Shown piece by piece: positions 16,600 to 24,179 of a stretch of DNA of 64,000 nt (its first letter is position 1; every line of letters begins with the position of its first letter). The position numbers and the translations under genes are program-made. The stretch is taken from NCBI GenBank assembly GCA_963703335.1, contig OY969812.1, positions 124,001 through 188,000 of the forward strand, read 5' to 3'. Origin of the DNA: VRUE01 sp963703335 (GTDB lineage: Bacteria; Actinomycetota; Thermoleophilia; Solirubrobacterales; 70-9). The notes under the pieces are model-generated. The model worked only from the letters and a program-made list of their open reading frames with translations. It was not told the origin of the DNA and did not search any database.

Positions 16600-17882
16600 G
16601 GTCCTATTGTCGCCTCCAGCGGCTTCGGATGCCCAATCGAGCCAACCTCAGAGATGTCGCGCCGGAAGGGCAGGCTGGCGGTCCAGTCGATCACGGCGCG
16701 GGCCTTGCGAGCGGCGCCCGGGATCTGGCTCATGTGGTACGTGCGCGCCATCCACCAGGCCGGGAAGCCACGGAAGGTGCGGCCACCGACCTTGCCGACC
16801 GCCTTGTAGCGACCGAGGTTGACGAAGGCGGCGCTGCCCTTGTAGTCGAACGAGCGCGAGCTGCCGATGCCGAGCTCGGCGGCGATGTTGCGAGCGGCAA
16901 CAGGACCCTGGCGTACGGCGTGCTGCGCGGTCGGCGGGCAGAGCCCACCGCGCGGATCGGGCGCTGCTGCGCAGTCGCCGATCGCCCAAACCGAATCGAG
17001 CCCCTTGACGCGCAGGTGATCGTCAACCGGTACGCGACCGCGCTCGTCGAGCGGCAGGGAGAGCTGTCGCAAGCTCGGGTGCGGCGCGACCCCCGCGGTC
17101 CAGACGACGGTCCGCGTCGGCAACTCCTCTCCGGTGGAAATACGAGCGCTGTCGGCGTGGACCTCCTCCAGCGTCGTCCCAAGGCGGACGTCGATGCCGC
17201 GGCCGCGCAGCTCGCGCAGCGCGTATTCGGCCAACTCGGCGTCGATCTCAGGCAGCACACGATCGCTTGCCTCGACCAAGACCCATCGCATCCCGTGCAG
17301 GCGGGCGCGCGGGTAGCTCTCGATCGCGTCGGCGGCGAAGTCCTGTAGCTCGGCGAGCGCCTCGAGACCGGCGTAGCCGCCGCCGACGAAAACGTAGGTG
17401 AGGAGCTCGTCGCGGCGCGCCGCATCCTCGCTGGCGTTGGCCGCCTCCAGCGTCTCGATCACGTGATTGCGCAGCCAGATCGCATCGGCAAGGCTCTTGA
17501 AGCCGATCGCGTGTTCGGAAAGGCCCGGCACCGGCAGCACGCGTGAGACCGAGCCGAGCGCGATCAGCAACTGGTCATAGGGCAACTGCTCGACGTCACC
17601 CTCGCGGGTCCGCAGCTCAACCGTCTTGGCGACCGGATCGTGAGCGGCAATCGAGCCCAACCTCAGATAGGTGCGGCTGAGGATCTCGCGCAGCGGCGTC
17701 ACTACGTGCCGCGGCTCGAGCGTACCCGCCGCGGCCTCGGGCAGGAACGGCGTGTAGAGCATGAAATTGGTGTCGTTGACGAGCGCCAGACGGGTCGATT
17801 GCCGCGGCATGATCCGCTCGAGCTCGCGCGCCGCCATCGCACCGCCAAATCCCCCTCCGGCGATGACGACATTCCAAGCCAT
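16557..17882 (-). CDS. ndh: Type II NADH dehydrogenase (NDH-2)
   Basis: Single-subunit, non-proton-pumping NADH:quinone oxidoreductase, 441 residues. FAD site VVIAGGGFGGAMAARELE at the N-terminus, NADH site TYVFVGGGYAGLEALAEL near residue 160, and VWAIGDCAAAPDP near residue 300. In this menaquinone-producing organism it would feed electrons from NADH to menaquinone at the inner face of the membrane. The ATG at 17882 has TACCTT six bases upstream and a perfect 25-bp palindrome (17897-17921) just beyond, so it is probably transcribed leaderless under a dedicated repressor. The Ser-rich last residues overlap the following gene. Confidence 0.88.
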   Translation of the reverse strand: MAWNVVIAGGGFGGAMAARELERIMPRQSTRLALVNDTNFMLYTPFLPEAAAGTLEPRHVVTPLREILSRTYLRLGSIAAHDPVAKTVELRTREGDVEQLPYDQLLIALGSVSRVLPVPGLSEHAIGFKSLADAIWLRNHVIETLEAANASEDAARRDELLTYVFVGGGYAGLEALAELQDFAADAIESYPRARLHGMRWVLVEASDRVLPEIDAELAEYALRELRGRGIDVRLGTTLEEVHADSARISTGEELPTRTVVWTAGVAPHPSLRQLSLPLDERGRVPVDDHLRVKGLDSVWAIGDCAAAPDPRGGLCPPTAQHAVRQGPVAARNIAAELGIGSSRSFDYKGSAAFVNLGRYKAVGKVGGRTFRGFPAWWMARTYHMSQIPGAARKARAVIDWTASLPFRRDISEVGSIGHPKPLEATIGPWDSSTSSSPSSSA

Positions 17883-17888
17883 ACATCC

Positions 17889-17921
17889 AAGGTAGCACTT
17901 TGTAACAAGTTGTTACAAAGT
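17889..17921 (-). promoter_or_regulatory. ndh promoter with perfect 25-bp palindromic operator
   Basis: 17897-17921 consists of arms ACTTTGTAACAA and TTGTTACAAAGT around a central G, a perfect palindrome in otherwise GC-rich DNA. On the minus strand the -10 box TACCTT (17889-17894) follows it and lies six bases before the ndh ATG. The core TTGTAAC-N5-GTTACAA resembles TetR-type operators and, more loosely, Rex sites. The regulator is not identified. Confidence 0.7.
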
Positions 17922-17973
17922 TTCGAATGGCGCGATTGTTTACTTGACGCAGGGTTCGGGCCGATGCTGAATC

Positions 17974-17979
17974 TAGACT
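17974..17979 (+). promoter_or_regulatory. -10 element TAGACT upstream of the island's first gene
   Basis: TAGACT ends seven bases before the ATG at 17987; no Shine-Dalgarno is present. It is divergent from the ndh promoter. Confidence 0.4.
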
Positions 17980-17986
17980 CGCGCGG

Positions 17987-19114
17987 ATGGCCGGGATGCC
18001 GAAGCGGCTGGAGTCAGCCACTGCCAGATTTCCGCTGGCCCGATGGGGTATCGGCCTAGTGCTCGGGCTGATGGCGATCCGCGGGGCTACCGATGAGATC
18101 CTGGGGGTCGCCCAATGGTCGGGTGCCATTTGGGGGTTTACCTCTTCGCTCCCCGTATGGATCTTTCTGGGGGTAGGGAGCCTGTTCCTTCTCACCGTAG
18201 ACCTGTGGCTGCCCAGACTTCTGCGTCTCAGCAGCGGCCAAACAGTTCATGCGGAGCCGCAGGCAACTGCAACCACGGGGGCCGACAGGCCGACCCCGAC
18301 CTTTGTAGCTGTCGAGGCAGAGATCGCCCTTGCACACGAAGAGGCGATTGAGATGACGAAAATCCTCCGCACAGAGTGGCCTCATATAACCCCTGACGGA
18401 GCCGTGGTCCAAACGGCGCTTCCGGACTGGAAGGACAAGACAACCGACTTCATCGGGGCGGTCCTTGGCTCTGCCCATCGGGCAGCGTTCAAGGGGTCCG
18501 GCACGGGAGACAACGTTCTAGAGCGGCTTGAATCTGAGGGGGAGTTCCTCAGCGACCTGGCCCTAAATCTCGCTCCAGACTCGGTGCGCGCCGACGAGTC
18601 AGCGGTACTGGAGGCGAGAAGGAAACGCCGCGATCATCAAGCGGCAAGCTTCCTCACGTATGACCACTCGCGCGCACCTACTAGTGCTCCGGCCACGCCC
18701 GATGATGCAATCCCGGCAAGGGAGTTGCGCCACCGCGCACGCAATGCCCAGCACCGAGGAGCAGCGCTAGCAGACCTCTTCAAAGAGGGCGAGGACTTCC
18801 GTCTCAGCTGCACCAAAATCCCGGAGGGTGATTCTGCGGTTCAGGCACGCTGGCACCTCGTGGGCGGGACGCCTCAAGAGCAGTGCGCGCGCGAGGATCA
18901 AGCGCGGCAGTGGGACGAAAAGGTCTCAGGCTTCCTCTGGACCGATCCCGACCTCAAGCGCTTCGGTCCGGGCTGGAGGCCGGCCGGGGAGCCGATCAGA
19001 AAGGCGGCGGCTCACCCCGACCAATCAATGATGAATCCGGATCGATTGGCCGCCTGGTATCAGGGGAAGCTGGACTACCTACGGCACGTGATCGACAAGG
19101 CGGGCCAGCAGTGA
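17987..19114 (+). CDS. Unknown protein with two N-terminal membrane helices
   Basis: I do not recognise this 375-residue protein. Two membrane helices (about residues 19-42, RWGIGLVLGLMAIRGATDEIL, and 55-76, LPVWIFLGVGSLFLLTVDLW) are followed by a charged cytosolic region of ~290 residues without known motifs. The C-terminal block FLWTDPDLKRFGPGWRPAGE and AWYQGKLDYLRHVIDK look like a folded domain. The DNA is less GC-biased than the flanking housekeeping genes, and it opens the accessory island between ndh and gatB. A membrane-anchored effector is one possibility, but nothing proves it. Confidence 0.65.
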   Translation: MAGMPKRLESATARFPLARWGIGLVLGLMAIRGATDEILGVAQWSGAIWGFTSSLPVWIFLGVGSLFLLTVDLWLPRLLRLSSGQTVHAEPQATATTGADRPTPTFVAVEAEIALAHEEAIEMTKILRTEWPHITPDGAVVQTALPDWKDKTTDFIGAVLGSAHRAAFKGSGTGDNVLERLESEGEFLSDLALNLAPDSVRADESAVLEARRKRRDHQAASFLTYDHSRAPTSAPATPDDAIPARELRHRARNAQHRGAALADLFKEGEDFRLSCTKIPEGDSAVQARWHLVGGTPQEQCAREDQARQWDEKVSGFLWTDPDLKRFGPGWRPAGEPIRKAAAHPDQSMMNPDRLAAWYQGKLDYLRHVIDKAGQQ

Positions 19115-19184
19115 TCTAGTGCCTTTGAGTGCTGACGGGTCTGAGGTCTATCTAGTTCTTACAGGGCGTCCGACTCCCTAGATA

Positions 19185-19313
19185 CTATTTAGAGGATGGA
19201 TTTCGGCTTTCCAGAGCGGTTTTCTTCGCAGCCTCGCGGACCTTTTTCGGGAACAATTTCTTCATCACGTCCTCGTCGGCCAGCTCACGGGCTTTCTTCT
19301 TGCGGCGGGGCAC
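19185..19313 (-). CDS. Tiny basic ORF divergent from the transposase
   Basis: 42 residues from a GTG at 19313, reading PRRKKKARELADEDVMKKLF then PKKVREAAKKTALESRNPSSK. On the minus strand AGGAAGG (19321-19327) sits six bases before the GTG, a strong Shine-Dalgarno that lies inside the first codons of the transposase gene. The composition (Lys/Arg/Glu, one amphipathic helix) looks like a real small protein, perhaps nucleic-acid binding. It is almost back to back with the transposase start (19315), suggesting a linked accessory product. Confidence 0.5.
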   Translation of the reverse strand: MPRRKKKARELADEDVMKKLFPKKVREAAKKTALESRNPSSK

Positions 19314-19314
19314 T

Positions 19315-20226
19315 ATGAACCTTCCTGATCTGATTGAGCAGTTCCGCTCTGAGGATAAGTGCCGGGAATACCTCGAAGACCTGCGCTGGCCCAACGGGGT
19401 GCGCTGCCCGCGTTGTGGCGCGGATTCGGTCTCGAAAATCCAGAAGCGCAACCAGTGGGAGTGCAACGAGCCTTCATGTCGCTACCAATTCTCCGTGACA
19501 GCGGGGACGGTCTTTCACGACTCCCATCTTCCTCTCTGGAAGTGGTTCCTCGCGATCTACTTGATTGGGGAGTCCAAGAAGGGGATCAGCGCTAAGCAGC
19601 TTCAGCGCACGCTAGGCGTCAGCTACAAGACCGCTTGGTACCTCGGGCACCGGGTCCGCTCCGCGATGGAGGAGGACTCGCCCGTGCCGCTGAAGGGGAT
19701 CGTGGAGATTGACGAGACCTGGATCGGCGGCCGCCGCAGGGGCTCCGGCACCAAATGGCGCGAGCACAAGAAGATGATCCTGGGCGCCGTCGCCAGGGGC
19801 GGCGAGGTCCGGCTCGAAGTCCGGGAAGGGCCGGGTCAAGAGTCCAAAGTCTCCTACCAGAGCTTCGTGAAGACCCATGTGGACGGGAAGGCGGAAATGA
19901 TCCTCACGGACTCCGATTCCTCTTGGGGCGATATGACCGACTCCAATACCGCTCACGAGAAAGTCGATCACCGCCGCGAAGAATGGGTTCGCGGCATCGT
20001 CCACACGAACACGATCGAGGGCGTCTGGAGTCTCTTCAAGCGCGGCGTGGTCGGCACCTACCACCAGCTATCGGCGAAGCACCTGCCGGCCTACCTGGAT
20101 GAGATGGCGTTTCGCTTCAACAACCGCGATAACGCATTCCTCTTTCGCGACACGCTGCTACGGATGATCGAGGGCGAGACGCTGCCCTACGCGGAGTTGG
20201 TTGCGGACGAGGCGATTCCTACTTAG
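19315..20226 (+). mobile_element. IS1595-family (ISXO2-like) transposase
   Basis: 303 residues from the ATG at 19315; a TTG five codons earlier is also possible. An N-terminal zinc ribbon (CPRCGADSVSKIQKRNQWEC, then CRYQFSVTAGTVFHD) precedes the DDE domain. The acidic residues are in VEIDETWIGGRRRG, ILTDSDSSWGDM and NTIEGVWSLFKRGVVGTYHQ, the arrangement typical of the IS1595/ISXO2 group (the third catalytic residue is often N/H/E here). RFNNRDNAFLF closes the domain. The frame is intact. I could not find matching terminal inverted repeats or a target duplication, so the ends of the element are undefined. Confidence 0.9.
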
Positions 20227-20749
20227 TGAGGATCTGAGAGCCGCTCGGGCCTACTGCGCTCCCGGGGGCTTCTACCGAAGATTTGGTCTCAGCGCCGCGC
20301 TTCAGCTCGAATGATTTCTCGTAGGTCTCCATCTCGTCGATGATGTCCGAGCCTTCCTTTGTTCGGTCCTTCCTCACTCGGAAATGAAGTGCAAGGAGGA
20401 TGATCGCAAGCACCAGACACACGCCAGCCCCGAAAAGAAGACAGGGCTTGACGGCTGGACCAATGTCTGTGTGTTGCCCACTTGGCAGGGAAAATGCCGC
20501 AATGAGGCATCCAATGGCCGTCGTGGCCGCCGCCGAAGCACTGGCAGCTAGCCATTCAATAGCCCATAGATCCTCAAGGGCCTTAATGCGTCTCTCGATG
20601 CGATCCCATTGGGGCATCTCGACCACGATCGCCTCCGTTTTTCCCGGCCGAATACTTATCGACTTCTGAAACGTCCCAGGGTCTGGTTGATATGCCGACG
20701 GAGTTGGTGAATCATCGCCTTGCTGCGCAGCCCCTACTGACTGCTCCAT
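20219..20749 (-). CDS. Unknown 2TM protein (pairs with the zinc-ribbon gene upstream)
   Basis: 176 residues, function unknown. A Pro-rich N-terminus and helix WDRIERRIKALEDLWAIEWL lead to two membrane helices (about 66-88 and 101-123), then a charged cytosolic tail RVRKDRTKEGSDIIDEMETY. It overlaps the upstream zinc-ribbon gene as TAATG (20747-20751), implying one bicistronic unit, and its end overlaps the convergent transposase by 8 nt. Small 2TM proteins coupled to a regulator or sensor are common as effectors in bacterial defence loci, but no homology supports that here. Confidence 0.65.
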   Translation of the reverse strand: MEQSVGAAQQGDDSPTPSAYQPDPGTFQKSISIRPGKTEAIVVEMPQWDRIERRIKALEDLWAIEWLAASASAAATTAIGCLIAAFSLPSGQHTDIGPAVKPCLLFGAGVCLVLAIILLALHFRVRKDRTKEGSDIIDEMETYEKSFELKRGAETKSSVEAPGSAVGPSGSQILTK

Positions 20750-21168
20750 TAGGACGGTGCGTCCTCGGGGGGCGACATCAGTTCGGCAACCAGAGCGTTA
20801 ATCAGAACGGTGTGACCGCAGTTCGTGCAGAGGACGGAGAAATGGGGAGCCAGGGTCTCTCGCGATTCAAGAAGAAGGTTGAATGGACGGCTGACAACCC
20901 AGGCCTGTGCCTCGCAGTAAGGGCAGTGCCGATCTGGCCCCCATTTCTCTTCCAGCCAGTGGACCGCTGCGTCAATCAACTCGGCAAACACGTCGTTGAG
21001 AGCGGCCTCAAGGTCGGCCTGCTCCTCATCTGCATGGTGGACGTGACGGCTTTCAGCGTGGCTGAGCCGCTGCATGGCTTGGCGCAAGCGATCATGGTCG
21101 GACGCACCCGTGGAGAAGTCGCGTTGGTCTTCGGCTGAGCCCGTGTCCTTCGTACCTCGCTCATCCAT
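20749..21168 (-). CDS. Unknown zinc-ribbon protein
   Basis: 139 residues. The first 60 are acidic, His-rich and probably flexible or helical. A helix (ALNDVFAELIDAAVHWLEEKW) then leads into a zinc ribbon with C82/C85 (HCPYCEAQAWVV) and C114/C117 (VLCTNCGHTVLINA). The pattern CPxC...CxNCGxTxxxNA is seen in small hypothetical proteins that sit next to membrane proteins, but I know no function. Translationally coupled to the downstream 2TM gene. Confidence 0.65.
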   Translation of the reverse strand: MDERGTKDTGSAEDQRDFSTGASDHDRLRQAMQRLSHAESRHVHHADEEQADLEAALNDVFAELIDAAVHWLEEKWGPDRHCPYCEAQAWVVSRPFNLLLESRETLAPHFSVLCTNCGHTVLINALVAELMSPPEDAPS

Positions 21169-21212
21169 AGCGGGCAGGCTATTAGAACGACACGATCTTT
21201 GACAAGGAACGA

Positions 21213-21476
21213 CTAGATATCTCCGGTCTCCTTAAAGCAGCCATAGCGAACGTCTCCCGGCTCCCAAGCGATGCCCTCGAAGAAGTCGCCGGGATCGACT
21301 TCGAGGGCGGCAGCGAGCTTTGCCACCGTGTCCACGCGGGCGACCCGCAAGCCGCGCTCTAGCTGCGAAACCTCCGTGCGGTGGACTCCCGCGCGAACGG
21401 CCGTCTCCTCCTGGGACATGTCTGCTCGCTTGCGGATGCGGGCCAGATTCGCGCCGAACTGCTCTGCGACGCTCAA
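21213..21476 (-). CDS. XRE-family transcriptional regulator
   Basis: 87 residues with an HTH_3 domain at about 7-60 (LARIRKRADMSQEETAVRAG, then HRTEVSQLERGLRVARVDTV). The short C-terminal tail has no sensor domain. It overlaps the upstream 78-residue gene as ATGA (21473-21476), so both come from one transcript starting in the 21710-21860 region, divergent from the restriction endonuclease gene. This suits a controller (C) protein that regulates restriction; target sites may be the GTGT/ACAC repeats at 21817-21837. Confidence 0.85.
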   Translation of the reverse strand: MSVAEQFGANLARIRKRADMSQEETAVRAGVHRTEVSQLERGLRVARVDTVAKLAAALEVDPGDFFEGIAWEPGDVRYGCFKETGDI

Positions 21477-21709
21477 AGCCCCAACCTCTCGAAGACAAGA
21501 GCCGGGACGGTCAGCGCAAGCTCTTCGTCCTCCCAGCGGAGCAGTCGGGAGCGGACGAGGTGGCCGATTGCTTTCCCGACCTCTGGGGAATCTCCTAGTT
21601 CTGCCTTGAACTCCTTGCGGTGAACGCGCTTGGGATGCCGATCAAGCGCAAGCGCGAGTACGGCTCGTTGCAGGCGCTCGGCGTCCTGCGGAGAACTCTT
21701 TTCCTGCAT
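21473..21709 (-). CDS. Small winged-helix-like protein, partner of the XRE regulator
   Basis: 78 residues: ERLQRAVLALALDRHPKRVH, then RKEFKAELGDSPEVGKAIGHLVRSRLL and a strand pair WEDEELALTVPALVFERL. The order helix-helix-recognition helix-beta wing suggests a small winged-helix DNA-binding protein. Function is inferred from shape only. Its start is the first ATG after the divergent regulatory region, and its stop overlaps the XRE start. Confidence 0.6.
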   Translation of the reverse strand: MQEKSSPQDAERLQRAVLALALDRHPKRVHRKEFKAELGDSPEVGKAIGHLVRSRLLRWEDEELALTVPALVFERLGL

Positions 21710-21715
21710 CGGAAG

Positions 21716-21781
21716 GCCTGACCTTTCGGTGCCAGGCCGGGGGGCGTTAGCGCGCCGCCCCGGCCGCTTTGTAGGTCAGGC
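21716..21781. repeat. Large imperfect palindrome in a divergent promoter region
   Basis: Outer arms GCCTGACCT (21716-21724) and AGGTCAGGC (21773-21781). Inner arms GGCCGGGGGGCG (21735-21746) and CGCC-G-CCCCGGCC (21753-21765) pair with one bulged G. The structure lies only 6 bp upstream of the minus-strand small gene and within the region divergent to the restriction gene, so it would be in the leader of the regulator transcript. Confidence 0.6.
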
Positions 21782-21816
21782 GAAAGTAGGGGCGGGCGGC
21801 GACGGATTCTCACCCT

Positions 21817-21853
21817 GTGTCAAGTACACACTCGTGTCGAATGGCACTAGGAT
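21817..21853 (+). promoter_or_regulatory. Promoter/operator region of the restriction gene
   Basis: Three alternating half-sites GTGT (21817-21820), ACAC (21826-21829) and GTGT (21834-21837) form overlapping short inverted repeats, plausible for an XRE dimer. TAGGAT (21848-21853) is seven bases before the GTG at 21861 and would serve as -10 of a leaderless transcript. Confidence 0.4.
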
Positions 21854-21860
21854 GCTCGCT

Positions 21861-22763
21861 GTGCCGCTGCACCTAAGGCCGGGGAAAAAGATCAAGCGGA
21901 AGGCCCTGCACCGTCGTTACGGCGGACGCGAACAGGGTGGCATCAGCCCGTCACGGAAGTCGGCAAACGTCTTCCTTTTCACCGATCCCAAGCGGGGAAA
22001 GAGGCACGGCTACATCTACGACGGGTTGCGCGAGGACGGCTTCTACGACTACACCGGCGAAGGCCAGAGCGGCGACCAGCAGATGACCCAGGGGAACCGC
22101 GCGATCCGCGACCACAAAGTCGAGGGACGCGAGCTCCATCTCTTCAAAGCGAGTGGGGACCAGGTTCTCTACGTCGGGCAGTACGAGTACGCCGAGCACT
22201 ACCCGGGCGAAGCACAGCAGACCGGTGAGGGAGGGACGCGATCGGTGATCGTCTTCCGACTGCGCCCGGTCGGTACGACCGTACCCGTCGATGCCTCTCC
22301 GCTCGAAAAGCTCAAGCGGCGCCGGGTCACGGAGATTCCGGTCGAGCGACAGCTGACCGAGGAGACCGTGGTCGTCCCGAGCGGCCGCCCCTACACAGCC
22401 TCTCGTCTGGAGCAGAAGCTGGTGCTCAGCTACGAAAATGCGCTGAAAGCCGAAGGCCACGAGGTCTGCCGGCTGCAAATCTGGCCAAAGGGCGAACCGG
22501 CCCCGTTTTTCTCCGACCTATACGACCGCACGACAAATACGTTGATCGAGGCTAAGGGCAGCGCCGGCCGGACAACATTTCGTATGGCCATTGGCCAGCT
22601 CGCCGACTACGCACGGCTGGTCAAGCCGGCACCGAAGAAGGCGATCTTGCTCCCCGAACGGCCCCGTCCTGACCTAATAAAACTCGCCAAGAGCGAGGGG
22701 ATCAGCGTGATCTGGGCCAAGGTCAATGGCAAGTTCGCCTCTAGCCCGCCAGCTTCTCCTTGA
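21861..22763 (+). CDS. Probable modification-dependent (type IV) restriction endonuclease, SRA-like plus PD-(D/E)XK
   Basis: 300 residues from the GTG at 21861; the ATG at 21852 is in frame but overlaps the likely -10 box. Residues ~15-140 match the ScoMcrA-like SRA domain that reads modified cytosine or phosphorothioate DNA: YGGREQGGISPSRKSANVFL, YIYDGLREDGFYDYTGEGQ and GDQQMTQGNRAIRDH. Instead of the HNH nuclease of ScoMcrA, residues ~180-295 carry a PD-(D/E)XK-like core with D219 (FFSDLYDR), E230-A-K232 (TLIEAKG) and the helix IGQLADYARL. It would cleave incoming modified DNA. Divergent from its probable controller genes; 3' end overlaps gatB by 23 nt. Confidence 0.75.
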   Translation: MPLHLRPGKKIKRKALHRRYGGREQGGISPSRKSANVFLFTDPKRGKRHGYIYDGLREDGFYDYTGEGQSGDQQMTQGNRAIRDHKVEGRELHLFKASGDQVLYVGQYEYAEHYPGEAQQTGEGGTRSVIVFRLRPVGTTVPVDASPLEKLKRRRVTEIPVERQLTEETVVVPSGRPYTASRLEQKLVLSYENALKAEGHEVCRLQIWPKGEPAPFFSDLYDRTTNTLIEAKGSAGRTTFRMAIGQLADYARLVKPAPKKAILLPERPRPDLIKLAKSEGISVIWAKVNGKFASSPPASP

Positions 22764-24179
22764 TCAGCCGGTTTACCTCGCCGCCGTCGGCACGGCCCTT
22801 TGTCTCCTTCATCACGGAGCCGACGATGGCTCCGACCGCCTTTTGGTTGCCGGCGCGGATCTGCTCGGCGGCCTCCGGGTTGGCGTCGATCGCGGCAGCG
22901 ACGATCGACTCGAGCTCGCCTCTGTCTGAAATCTGAGCCAATCCCTCGCGCTCGACAATCGCGGTTGGGCCACCGCCCTCGGCGACGAGCGCAGCGAGAA
23001 CTGTCTTACCGCTGCCGTGGGAGATCTTCTTCTCATGGACCATGGCCACCAGGGTCGCTAGGGCGCTGGGATCGACCTTGGACTCCGCTGCCGTGGCATC
23101 GCCACCCTCCTGGCGCAGTGCGGCCGCAAACTCCCCCGTCACCCAGTTGGCAACGACCCGGGCCTCTATGCCGTCGGCCTCTTTTGCAGTGCGCTCGAAA
23201 TAGTCGGCGGTCTCGGGGTCCGCGGCGAGGAGCGCGGCGACGTCGGCCGCGAGACCCAGCTCGCTCTCGTAGCGAGTCTGGCGCGCCGCGGGGAGCTCCG
23301 GCAGCGACTCGCGGGCAGCGCGCAGCATCTCCTCGGTCGGCGCGATCGGCACCAGGTCTGGCTCCGGAAAGTAGCGGTAGTCGTGGGCTTCCTCCTTGGA
23401 GCGCAGGGGGTGCAGAGTGCCGTCCTCGGGGTGGAAGTGGAGGGTCTCCTGCTCGACCGTCCCCCCCGCTTCGATCAGCTCGCGCTGGCGTGCCAGCTCA
23501 GCTTCAATGCCGCGCTCGAGGAAGCGGAAGCTGTTCATGTTCTTCAGCTCAGTCTTCGTTCCCAGCTCCTCGCCGCCGATCGGCCGCACCGAGATGTTGC
23601 CGTCGACGCGGAGACTGCCCTCCTCCATGTTGACGTCGGAGACGCCGAGTTGGCGCACGGTCTCGCGCAAGAGGCGGGCCCATGCGGCGGCGTCCGCGGC
23701 GCTGCGCAGGTCCGGCTCGGTGACGATCTCGACCAGCGGCGTGCCACCGCGGTTGAAGTCGACCAACGATGCGCCCGAGCCGTGAATCCGGCCCGACTCG
23801 CCGACGTGGATCATCTTCGCCGCGTCCTCCTCCAGGTGGGCGCGATGGATCCGGACATCGCCGAGGCGCCCGGCGCCTGCAAGCGGGATGTCGTACTGGC
23901 TTATCTGGTAGGCCTTCGGGCTATCTGGATAAAAGTAATTCTTGCGGTGAAAGATCGAACGGGGCGCGATCTCGCATTCCAGCGCCGCGGCTATCTGCAG
24001 GGCAAAGTGGATTGCCTGCTCGTTGACCACCGGCAGGACCCCCGGATGAGCGAGGCAGACTGGGCAGGTGTGGACATTGGGCTCGTCTCCAAAGAGAGCT
24101 CGCAGCCGCAAAACATCTTCGTCTTGGTCGCCAGCTGGACGTGGATCTCCAGTCCAATCACGGCCTTGAGCTCAGCCAC
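22741..24179 (-). pseudogene. gatB: GatB, glutamyl/aspartyl-tRNA amidotransferase subunit B, interrupted by one frameshift
   Basis: Subunit B of GatCAB, which amidates Glu-tRNA(Gln) and/or Asp-tRNA(Asn). The start is a GTG at 24179 overlapping gatA by 8 nt: VAELKAVIGLEIHVQLATKT, then KMFCGCELS. The frame then breaks at 24091-24100. The remainder (FGDEPNVHTCPVCLAHPGVL onwards, to the YqeY-like tail NRLIKEKLAG) is in another frame down to 22741. Adding one T to the TTT run at 24091-24093 (minus strand) restores the canonical CGCELSFGDEPNVHTCPVC and a full ~479-residue protein. Everything else is intact, so an assembly indel is at least as likely as a true mutation in this usually essential gene. 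Confidence 0.88.

Noticed and set aside
19115..19300. Terminal inverted repeats of the IS1595 element
   Set aside because: No matching inverted sequence could be found downstream of 20226; left undefined.
21735..21765. GGCGTTAG inside the palindrome as an integron attC core
   Set aside because: Does not match the GTTRRRY/RYYYAAC pairing and no integrase or cassette array is present.
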